From NCBI GenBank assembly GCA_963846315.1, contig CAWJVM010000008.1, positions 1-64,000 of the forward strand: 64,000 bases of DNA, in the 5' to 3' direction. Position numbers and translations under genes: made by a program. This stretch comes from RPQJ01 sp963846315. GTDB taxonomy: Bacteria; Pseudomonadota; Gammaproteobacteria; Steroidobacterales; Steroidobacteraceae. Shown piece by piece: positions 1 through 7,237 of the stretch (position 1 is its first letter; every line of letters starts with the position of its first letter). The notes beneath the pieces are model-generated. The model did no database searches. It saw only the letters and a program-made list of their open reading frames with translations, and was not told where the DNA came from.

Positions 1-1332
1 CATCCATCCTGCACCGCCGGGCGGGCCGCGTTCATCACGGGCATGTATCCGATCCGCACGGGTCTGACGTCGGTGGGCATGGTCGGGGGGCCTGTGGGCA
101 TGCAGGCCCATGACGCCACGCTCGCCGAGGTGCTGAAGACGCAAGGCTACGCCACTGGGCAGTTCGGCAAGAACCACCTGGGTGACCGGAACGAGCACCT
201 GCCGACGGTGCACGGGTTCGACGAGTTCTTCGGCAACCTTTATCACCTGAACACCGAGGAGGAGCCCGAGGACGAGGACTACCCGCGCGACCCCGAGTTC
301 AAGAAGCGGTTCGGACCTCGCGGCGTGCTGCACACCTGGGCCACCGACAGCGTGAATGAGACCGTCGATCCCCGATTCGGCAAGATCGGCAAGCAACGCA
401 TCGAGGATACCGGCCCGCTGACGCGCAAGCGCATGGAAACCGTGGACGAGGAATTCATCGGGGCGGGCTTGAAGTTCATGGACAAGGCGCGCTCGGAGGA
501 CAAGCCGTTCTTCGTCTGGTTCGCGACCAGCCGCATGCACGTCTTTACCCGCGTGCCCCCGAAATACCAGGAGAAGGCGCGGGAGTTTACGAGCTATAAC
601 GATCTCTACGGCGCGGGCATGCTCCAGCACGACGAGGACGTGGGCACGATCCTCAAGCGGCTGGAGGCCATGGGGATTGCGGACAACACCATCGTGATCT
701 ACTCGTCCGACAACGGCGTCGAGCACTCGACGTTCCCGCACGGCGGCACCACGCCGTTCCGCTCGGAGAAGATGACGACGTGGGAAGGTGGGGTACGCGT
801 TCCGATGATGGTGCGCTGGCCGGGCAGGATCAAGCCGCGGACCGAGCTCAACGGAATTCAAAGCCACGAGGATGTTTTTACGACGTTGTCAGCCGCCGCC
901 GGAGTGGCCGACATCCGTGAACGGATTGCCGCGGGCGACAAGCTCGGGACCGATGTGGAACACAAGAACTACATCGATGGCGTCAACAATCTCGACTACT
1001 GGACCGGCAAGACGGACCAGTCAGCCCGGGACGATTACCTCTACTACGCGGAGTCCCGTCTCCAGGCGATCCGGATCAACCAGTGGAAGGCTCACTTCTT
1101 CGTTCGCGACGGGTACTACGGGCACACGACGAAGCTCGACATCGCCTACGTGTTCAATGTCCGGCAGGACCCCTACGAGAGCTACGACCAGGCTCCCGGA
1201 CCCCGCGCGACGATCACCCAGCAGAAGACCTGGCTGTACAACGATGTCATGGATCGACTCGCACGACACATGGCTACGCTGCAGAAGTACCCGCCGAAGC
1301 AGAAAGGCACCAGCCTGAGCGTCGGGAACTGA
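1..1332 (+). CDS. Arylsulfatase (5'-truncated by window edge)
   Basis: Sulfatase-family hydrolase that removes sulfate esters using a formylglycine made from an active-site cysteine. The open frame runs from base 1. Codons 4-8 read C-T-A-G-R followed by AAFITG, the formylglycine signature in its C-x-(P/A)-x-R form, so only the N-terminal metal-binding segment and any signal peptide are missing. Further along are the family-typical SSDNGVEHSTFPHGG segment (about residues 236-250) and KMTTWEGGVRVP (about 257-268). About 443 residues are visible, against roughly 500-550 for complete members. The ATG at 43 lies after the catalytic motif and cannot be the start. It converges on the aldehyde dehydrogenase gene. 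The substrate cannot be read from sequence. Confidence 0.9.
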   Translation, partial: HPSCTAGRAAFITGMYPIRTGLTSVGMVGGPVGMQAHDATLAEVLKTQGYATGQFGKNHLGDRNEHLPTVHGFDEFFGNLYHLNTEEEPEDEDYPRDPEFKKRFGPRGVLHTWATDSVNETVDPRFGKIGKQRIEDTGPLTRKRMETVDEEFIGAGLKFMDKARSEDKPFFVWFATSRMHVFTRVPPKYQEKAREFTSYNDLYGAGMLQHDEDVGTILKRLEAMGIADNTIVIYSSDNGVEHSTFPHGGTTPFRSEKMTTWEGGVRVPMMVRWPGRIKPRTELNGIQSHEDVFTTLSAAAGVADIRERIAAGDKLGTDVEHKNYIDGVNNLDYWTGKTDQSARDDYLYYAESRLQAIRINQWKAHFFVRDGYYGHTTKLDIAYVFNVRQDPYESYDQAPGPRATITQQKTWLYNDVMDRLARHMATLQKYPPKQKGTSLSVGN

Positions 1333-1382
1333 GGCCGCGACGCCACGCTCCCACCGCCCCAGGCTTGCGCCGACCGCGCCGA

Positions 1383-2840
1383 TCAGGACTTGAGGCGCAG
1401 CATCAGGTTGAGCAACTTGAAAGCCCCCTTCTCGTAGGGCGGCAGCAGCAGGTTCAGCGGCCGGATCGGCCCCTGCCTGAACACCGGCCGCATCTTGGAG
1501 AAGGTCGTGAACCCTTCGTAGCCGTGGTAGTGGCCCATGCCGCTGTTGCCGATGCCCCCGAAGGGCAGCGCGTGCAGGCCCGCATGGATCAGTCCGTCGT
1601 TGACGCTGACGCCGCCGGACATGATGTGCTTGAAGTACCAGTCCTGCAGGCGCCGGTCATTCGTGTAGATGTAGAACGCCAGCGGATGCGGGCGCGACCG
1701 GACGTAGTCGCGGACCTCCTCCTTCGTCCGGTAGGTCTTGATCGGCAGCAACGGACCGAAGATCTCGCGCTGCAGGATCTCCATGTCGTCGGTGGGCTCC
1801 AGCACGATGTGCGGCGCGAACTTGCGCAAGGCTCGGTCCGGCACCTGGCCCTCGACGAGATTCACGAGCCGGGCGCCCTTGCGCCGGGCGTCCTCGAGCG
1901 TCGTCTCGAGCCGCCGGTAGGATCGCTCGTCGATGATCGACGTGTAGTCATTGCCGTTGATGTCGGGGTAGCGCTGCTGCACGACCTCGCGCGCGATGCG
2001 CACGAAATCGTCGACCTTGTCCTCGGGCAGGAACAGGTAATCCACGTTGGTGCAGATCTGCCCGGCGTTCAGCATCTTCACCCACATGATCCGCTCGACG
2101 GCAGTGCGGATCGGATAGTCGGGTGCCACCACGGTCGGCGACTTGCCGCCGAGTTCCAGCGTGACCGGCGTGAGGTTGCGGGCGGCGTTGGCCATCACCG
2201 CCTTGCCCGTCTGCGGCGACCCCGTGAAGAAGATGTGATCGAACGGCAGCGTCGTGAACGCGGGTCCGCGCCCGCCGCCGTCCTCGAAGAACCTGAGCTT
2301 GTCTTCGGGCAGGTACCGAGGCGACACCTCCATCAGCAGCCGCGTGACGTGGTTGGAGTTCTCGGACATCTTGACCATCGCGCGGTTGCCCGCGGCGATG
2401 ACGCCCGTGAGCGGAGCGAACGCCATGGAGACGGGGAAGTTCCACGGCACCACCACGCCGACGACGCCCACCGGCTGCGGAATCACCCGCGCGCTGGCGA
2501 GCGGGTACTGCGTGATGTCGAGCCGTCGCTTCTGCGGCTTCATCCACCGGCGCAGGTGCTTGATCGCGTCGAGGATGCCCTCCTGGTTGAGCAGGCACTC
2601 GGTGAACAGGGTCTCGAATCGCGAGCGGTTGCCGTAATCGCGGTGCACAGCCTCGACCAGCGCATCGCGATTCTCGACCAGCAACCGGTGCATGGCCCGG
2701 AGGTCCGCGACCCGCTCTGCGTAGCTCGGATACGGGTGCGCGAGAAACGCACCGCGCTGGCGTTCGAAGCAATCCGTGAATTCCGTCGGGACGGACGGTT
2801 CAGGCGCGGAGACGCCGCCCAGCGGGGTGATGGCGTTCAT
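1383..2840 (-). CDS. Coniferyl-aldehyde-type aldehyde dehydrogenase
   Basis: NAD(P)-dependent aldehyde dehydrogenase, 485 aa, oxidising an aldehyde to the acid. Visible landmarks are the substrate/cofactor segment PWNFP near 133, the nucleotide-contact FTGS at 205-208, the general base Glu229 in ELGGK and the nucleophile Cys263 in GQICTN. Overall character, including the C-terminal PFGGIGNSGMGHYHG segment, is that of the coniferyl-aldehyde dehydrogenase branch; the exact substrate is inferred. The ATG is preceded by a clear AGGAGG. It lies 16 bp downstream of the GMC oxidoreductase gene on the same strand, so the two are probably cotranscribed and the flavoprotein may supply the aldehyde. Confidence 0.9.
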   Translation of the reverse strand: MNAITPLGGVSAPEPSVPTEFTDCFERQRGAFLAHPYPSYAERVADLRAMHRLLVENRDALVEAVHRDYGNRSRFETLFTECLLNQEGILDAIKHLRRWMKPQKRRLDITQYPLASARVIPQPVGVVGVVVPWNFPVSMAFAPLTGVIAAGNRAMVKMSENSNHVTRLLMEVSPRYLPEDKLRFFEDGGGRGPAFTTLPFDHIFFTGSPQTGKAVMANAARNLTPVTLELGGKSPTVVAPDYPIRTAVERIMWVKMLNAGQICTNVDYLFLPEDKVDDFVRIAREVVQQRYPDINGNDYTSIIDERSYRRLETTLEDARRKGARLVNLVEGQVPDRALRKFAPHIVLEPTDDMEILQREIFGPLLPIKTYRTKEEVRDYVRSRPHPLAFYIYTNDRRLQDWYFKHIMSGGVSVNDGLIHAGLHALPFGGIGNSGMGHYHGYEGFTTFSKMRPVFRQGPIRPLNLLLPPYEKGAFKLLNLMLRLKS

Positions 2841-2856
2841 GGTTGTTCCTCCTGGC

Positions 2857-4395
2857 TCAGGGCTGAAGCATTCGGTGAATGGCGAAATCCGCCGCCGCCA
2901 TGATCGGGATCATCGTGTGCGTGGCTGCACTGGTCGGCATGACCGAGCCGTCCATGACGTAGACGTTGTCGACGCCATGCACCTTCAGGGTCTGGTCGAC
3001 GACGCTGTTCGCCGCGGAAGTGCCCATGCGGCACGTGCCCTGGTTGTGCGCGGAGATGAAAGCCACCCAGCCGGGCTCGATGGGAAAATCGGCGATCCGG
3101 CGCAGCTCGTCAGGGCCCTTGAGCGACGGGAATGCCTGGTTGGCAAAGGCTATCTCCCGGGCGCCCGCCGCGAACAGCAGTTCGGCTCCACGACGCATGC
3201 CCGTCTTGAGACGCTGTTTCCATTCGTCCTGCATGACGTAGTCGATCTTTGGCGCGACCCGCCCATCCGGTGCCCACTGATAGCTCACCGCGCCTGATGG
3301 CTGGTCCGGAACCAGCACCAGCGTCGCGGACAGGTTGCGCATGGACTTGCCGAAGCGCTTGTGCTCCCGCCCGAATCCAGGCGCCATGGTCAAGACCGGA
3401 CCGATCGCGCCGCCGATTCCCTCGAGCCGGAACCCGCCGAGGCCGCGTTCCACCGTGTTGTCCGCGAACTCGTTCACCTCGACGGACTGCGGTGCGCCGC
3501 GCCAGTGAACGATCTCGTCGCCCTGGTCGAATCGCCCGATCATGCCGAGCTGGGGTTGCAGCGTGAGATTCTTCCCCAGTTGCGGCAGCCCGTCCCCGAG
3601 GCCGGAACGTTGCAGGATCGCGGGAGTAAAGATGGCGCTTGCGGCAAGTACGACGCGCTCGCAGGTGATCGTCAGCGGATGGCGGGCGGCGCGCAGTCCG
3701 CGCTCGACGACGGTGCAATGCACGCGCCATCGGGAACCGTCGATTCTTTCCAGGCGATCGCAGCGCACGTCGGTATAGACGTGGGCACCTTTCTCCACCG
3801 CCCAGGGCAGGTAGGTCAGGTTCGTTCCAAGCCGTGCGTCATACGAGCAGCCCAGCAGGCAGTAGCCGCTGCCGACGCAGCCCTTGCGGTTCGAATGCAT
3901 CACTTCCGCTGACCAGTTGAGCTTCTGCGCGGCCTCGAGCAGCAGGCCGTTGTTGCGGTTGACCAGGCTCTTGTTGATCCGCTTGACGTTCAAGTCGCGG
4001 TGGACCCGGGCATACGACGCCTCGAGACTCTTCTCGGTCCACTCCTTCGTGCCGTAGGTGCGCTGCCAGTGCGCGAGGACTTCCGTGGGGATGTCGAAAG
4101 CGTCCGAAACGTTGATGACCGTGCCCCCGCCGTAGCACGAGCCCTGCATGACGCTGATCATGCCGTCGCTGGTCATCTGCTGCCCGCCGGAGCGGTACAG
4201 CATCGGATACATGTCCTCCTCGCGCTGGTTGAACTCGGCGGCGACGTGATGGCCACCTTCTTCGACGACGATAGTATCGACGCCAGCCTCGGCGAGACGG
4301 TAAGCGGCGACACCGCCACCCGAGCCGGAACCGACCACCAGCGTGTGCGTGCGCAGCGAACGCGGTCCCGTGATTTCGTGCCCCTGGACGATCAT
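2857..4395 (-). CDS. GMC-family FAD oxidoreductase
   Basis: Flavoprotein of the glucose-methanol-choline family, 512 aa, oxidising an alcohol or sugar-like substrate. The FAD-binding GSGSGG motif is at residues 22-27 within a strand-turn-helix, ending in the acidic pair of VVEEGG. A cysteine motif CVGSGYCLLGC in the middle, a HNQGTCRMG segment and the C-terminal PTSAATHTM stretch are typical of the branch that pairs with a gluconate-2-dehydrogenase-like small subunit. Its ATG overlaps the stop of the upstream small-subunit gene (ATGA), implying translational coupling and a stoichiometric complex. No cytochrome subunit is adjacent, so the electron acceptor is unknown. Confidence 0.9.
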   Translation of the reverse strand: MIVQGHEITGPRSLRTHTLVVGSGSGGGVAAYRLAEAGVDTIVVEEGGHHVAAEFNQREEDMYPMLYRSGGQQMTSDGMISVMQGSCYGGGTVINVSDAFDIPTEVLAHWQRTYGTKEWTEKSLEASYARVHRDLNVKRINKSLVNRNNGLLLEAAQKLNWSAEVMHSNRKGCVGSGYCLLGCSYDARLGTNLTYLPWAVEKGAHVYTDVRCDRLERIDGSRWRVHCTVVERGLRAARHPLTITCERVVLAASAIFTPAILQRSGLGDGLPQLGKNLTLQPQLGMIGRFDQGDEIVHWRGAPQSVEVNEFADNTVERGLGGFRLEGIGGAIGPVLTMAPGFGREHKRFGKSMRNLSATLVLVPDQPSGAVSYQWAPDGRVAPKIDYVMQDEWKQRLKTGMRRGAELLFAAGAREIAFANQAFPSLKGPDELRRIADFPIEPGWVAFISAHNQGTCRMGTSAANSVVDQTLKVHGVDNVYVMDGSVMPTSAATHTMIPIMAAADFAIHRMLQP

Positions 4396-4958
4396 CGTGC
4401 ATCCTCCAGCAACATGGGGCCGTCATAGCCCGTGTATTTCCACGTGGCGTCGAGCGTGTAGAAGTAAGTCAGGCTGAAGGACTTCATCGCCAGGAAAATG
4501 CCTGCAGGCAAACCGCCCGCCTGCAGCATGGCGCTGCAGACCGCGGTGCGGTCCGCCTCGGAAAGGCCGGAGAACGGCGCCGACTTCCCGGCCAGCAAAG
4601 GCGCCTGCTGTTCGACGAAGACCAGCGCCCCGCGGAATCCCTGCGCCACGGCCGGATCAAGCCTCGGCAGGTGACTGTCTATCCGCGCCGCCAATACGAC
4701 ATCTCTTGCACCGATCTCGAACGCGCCCCCGTGCGGAATCATCGTGTCGGTCACTGCTTCCAGGGCCACGTACTGCTCAGGGGTCAGGAACCTGGGCGGG
4801 GGAATTGCCGCGGCAGGCCCGGATCTGGCGTCCGTCTCGGTCGAGGGCTGCACGGCCGAGGATGCGCAGGCCGCGAGCGGCATTGCGGCCGCCACGCCCA
4901 GTGTCTGCAGCGTTTGGTTCAGGAACACCCGGCGCGTCATTTCCGGAATCTTGTGCAT
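4392..4958 (-). CDS. Gluconate 2-dehydrogenase subunit 3-like Tat-exported protein
   Basis: Small partner subunit of a GMC flavoprotein, 188 aa from the chosen start. The N-terminus has a twin-arginine motif TRRVFLNQ, a hydrophobic stretch and a Cys after LAA, as in Tat-exported (possibly lipid-anchored) gluconate-2-dehydrogenase gamma subunits. The start at 4958 is preferred because GGAG lies 8 nt upstream; an in-frame ATG at 4982 would add 8 residues but lacks a convincing ribosome site. The stop overlaps the GMC gene start by four bases. Known members chaperone the flavoprotein through the Tat system by hitch-hiking; the same role here is inference. Confidence 0.8.
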   Translation of the reverse strand: MHKIPEMTRRVFLNQTLQTLGVAAAMPLAACASSAVQPSTETDARSGPAAAIPPPRFLTPEQYVALEAVTDTMIPHGGAFEIGARDVVLAARIDSHLPRLDPAVAQGFRGALVFVEQQAPLLAGKSAPFSGLSEADRTAVCSAMLQAGGLPAGIFLAMKSFSLTYFYTLDATWKYTGYDGPMLLEDAR

Positions 4959-4997
4959 CTGTGTGTCTCCGTCGCGACGCATGCCGGTTGGTACGCG

Positions 4998-6158
4998 TCA
5001 GGCATCGATCAGGTCCGGGCCGACATCGGCGATTCGTGAGACGCCCGTGAGCGCCATCGCCGTCCGCAATTCGCGCTGGAACGTCTCCAGCAGGTCGACG
5101 AGCCCCTGCTGGCCCGCCCCGGCGACCGCCCACACCCAGGGCCGCCCGATCAGCACGCCGCGCGCGCCGAGCGCGACGGCCTTCAGCACGTCGACGCCGC
5201 TGCGCACACCGCCGTCGAGCAGGACTTCGGTCCGGTCGCCGACTGCCGCCATTACGCCCGGCAGCTTGGCGATTGACGAGGCCACGCCGTCGAGCTGGCG
5301 TCCGCCGTGATTCGAGACCACCACGCCATCGGCACCGACGTCGACCGCATCGCGCGCATCGTCCGGTTCGAGCACGCCCTTGATGTAGAGCTTGCCGTCC
5401 CAGATCCGCCGCAGCCACGCGATGTCCTGCCAGGTCACGGACGGATCGAATTGCGCGTCGATCCAGGCCTTATAGGCGTTCAGGTCGGTGGGATCCGGGA
5501 CGACGTCCGACAGGTTGCCGATGGTGTGCGGCTTGCCGAGCAGACCGACGTCGCGGATCCACGCTGGTCGCGCGAGGAGCTGGCGGAGCTTGCTCAGCCT
5601 GGCCTTCAGCGTCGGCCGTCCTATCATGCCGTTGCGGATGTCGCGATGGCGCAGGCCCGTCACCGCGAGGTCCACGGTGAACAGCAGCGTATCGCAGCCG
5701 GCATCGCGAGCCCGACCGAGCAGCCGCTGCACCACTGCGCGGTCGCGCATCATGTAGAGCTGGAACCAGAACGGGGAGGGCGACGCGGCGCGCAGTTCGT
5801 CCATGGTGCACACGCCGAGCGTGGACAGCGCGAACGGGATGCCCGCGTGGTCCGCGGCCCGGACCCCCGTGACCTCGCCACGCCTCGAGAACATCCCGGC
5901 CATGCCCACCGGTGCGAGCGCGAGGGGCATCGCGACCTTGCGGCCTGCGAGCACGGTTGACGTGTCGACGCCAGACACGTCGCGCATCACGCGCTGGCGC
6001 AGCGTCACCGAGGCGAAATCCGCCAGGTTCGTCGCCATCGTCCGCTCGTCGTTGGCGCCGCCGTCGATGTAGTCGAACAGGAAGCGCGGCAGCCGCCGCT
6101 CGGCCAGGCGCCGGTAGTCAGCCGGCGTCACAGGGGCCACCTTGTAGGTTCCAGCCAT
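4998..6158 (-). CDS. FMN-dependent alpha-hydroxyacid dehydrogenase (LldD-like)
   Basis: TIM-barrel flavoenzyme, 386 aa, oxidising an L-2-hydroxyacid such as lactate or mandelate to the 2-oxoacid. The active-site signature SNHGGRQLD is at residues 282-290 with catalytic His284 and substrate-binding Arg287; Lys260 of the IKGVL strand and Tyr135 of WFQLY are also in place. The start follows a GGGGGAGAG ribosome site. It is the first gene of a probable minus-strand run with the subunit-3-like, GMC and aldehyde dehydrogenase genes (gaps of a few tens of bases or less). Lactate is the commonest substrate for this length class, but a mandelate-type substrate would also fit an aromatic pathway. Confidence 0.9.
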   Translation of the reverse strand: MAGTYKVAPVTPADYRRLAERRLPRFLFDYIDGGANDERTMATNLADFASVTLRQRVMRDVSGVDTSTVLAGRKVAMPLALAPVGMAGMFSRRGEVTGVRAADHAGIPFALSTLGVCTMDELRAASPSPFWFQLYMMRDRAVVQRLLGRARDAGCDTLLFTVDLAVTGLRHRDIRNGMIGRPTLKARLSKLRQLLARPAWIRDVGLLGKPHTIGNLSDVVPDPTDLNAYKAWIDAQFDPSVTWQDIAWLRRIWDGKLYIKGVLEPDDARDAVDVGADGVVVSNHGGRQLDGVASSIAKLPGVMAAVGDRTEVLLDGGVRSGVDVLKAVALGARGVLIGRPWVWAVAGAGQQGLVDLLETFQRELRTAMALTGVSRIADVGPDLIDA

Positions 6159-6241
6159 CTCTGCACTCTCCCCCGCATCGCTGGACGCTCAAGCCGCCGC
6201 GTTCGCGGCCGGCATTGGCCATTCGAACTGGCACGAATGGC

Positions 6242-7222
6242 TCAGTAACTTGTCACAGAGCCCGCGGCTCCCGCGACCGCGTGCAAGCCATACCCCGACA
6301 TGACGCTGGCGGCCCGTTGCAGTTCGGGTTCCCAAGATTCGCGCGGCGGAGCCACGAAGTCCTTCATCGGATAGGGCATGCCGAGGGCCACGTACTTGTC
6401 CTCGCCAAGCTTGCGGAACGGCAGCAACTGCACCTGCGCAACCCGTTCGCCGAATTCCTCGGCGATCAACCGGGCGGTGGCACGGAGGTCGGACTCTGCG
6501 CCATTGTGGTCGGGCACGACGGGAATGCGGATCACCACGCGGACGCCGCTGGCGACGACCGTGCGCAGATTCGCCAGGATCTGCTCGTTCGATGCGCCCG
6601 TGCAGCGGCGGTGTGCTGCCGGATCGAGGTGCTTGAGGTCACAGAAGATCATGTCGAGCAGTGGCAGGACGCCATCGAGCGCATCGCTGTGGACGTTGAG
6701 CGCGGTCTCCATGCAGGTGCCGATTCCCTCGGCGCGCGCAGCCTTGAGCAACTCCGCCGCGAACTTCGGCTGCAGCAGCGCTTCGCCACCCGACAGGGTG
6801 AGTCCGCCGCCGGAGGACTCATAAAACGAGCGGTCCGCGACGACCTCCTTCATGATCTCGCCGACGGTGACCCGCCTGCCCCACACTTTCAGCGCACCGG
6901 CCGGGCAGGCCTCGGCACAGGGGACATATCGCTCGGCGCGGCGTGCCCGAATCGCCGTGACCCGGCCGTCCTGCACGTCGAAGACGGCGCGGTTGGGAGC
7001 CACGTCGAGGCACGCACCACACTTGTCCACGCCGAGGCAGCGGTTCGCATACACACCGATCTGCACCGACTTCGACAGGCTCTCCGGGTTGGAGCACCAG
7101 CGGCACCGCAGCGAGCAGCCCTTGAGGAACACGACGGTGCGGATCCCGGGGCCGTCATGCACGCTGAACCGCTGGATGTTGAAGACGGTTCCGCTGACCA
7201 TTGGATCGTATGCCGCGCTCAT
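6242..7222 (-). CDS. Glycyl radical enzyme activating protein (radical SAM)
   Basis: Radical S-adenosylmethionine enzyme, 326 aa, that installs the glycyl radical on its partner encoded just upstream. The radical SAM cluster motif is C36-x3-C40-x2-C43 (KGCSLRCRWC). An inserted ferredoxin-like region has C62, C68, C71, C102 and C106, fewer than the eight cysteines expected for two full auxiliary clusters. SAM-binding GGE occurs in LTLSGGEALLQP. It begins 15 bp after the stop of the glycyl radical enzyme, so the two form an operon. Oxygen-sensitive chemistry implies at least occasional anaerobic growth. Confidence 0.93.
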   Translation of the reverse strand: MSAAYDPMVSGTVFNIQRFSVHDGPGIRTVVFLKGCSLRCRWCSNPESLSKSVQIGVYANRCLGVDKCGACLDVAPNRAVFDVQDGRVTAIRARRAERYVPCAEACPAGALKVWGRRVTVGEIMKEVVADRSFYESSGGGLTLSGGEALLQPKFAAELLKAARAEGIGTCMETALNVHSDALDGVLPLLDMIFCDLKHLDPAAHRRCTGASNEQILANLRTVVASGVRVVIRIPVVPDHNGAESDLRATARLIAEEFGERVAQVQLLPFRKLGEDKYVALGMPYPMKDFVAPPRESWEPELQRAASVMSGYGLHAVAGAAGSVTSY

Positions 7223-7237
7223 GCTCGTCGCGCCCGC

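Noticed and set aside
1083..2903. Very long plus-strand frames antisense to the aldehyde dehydrogenase and other genes
   Set aside because: They are shadows of high-GC codon bias, with His/Arg-rich composition and no recognisable domains.
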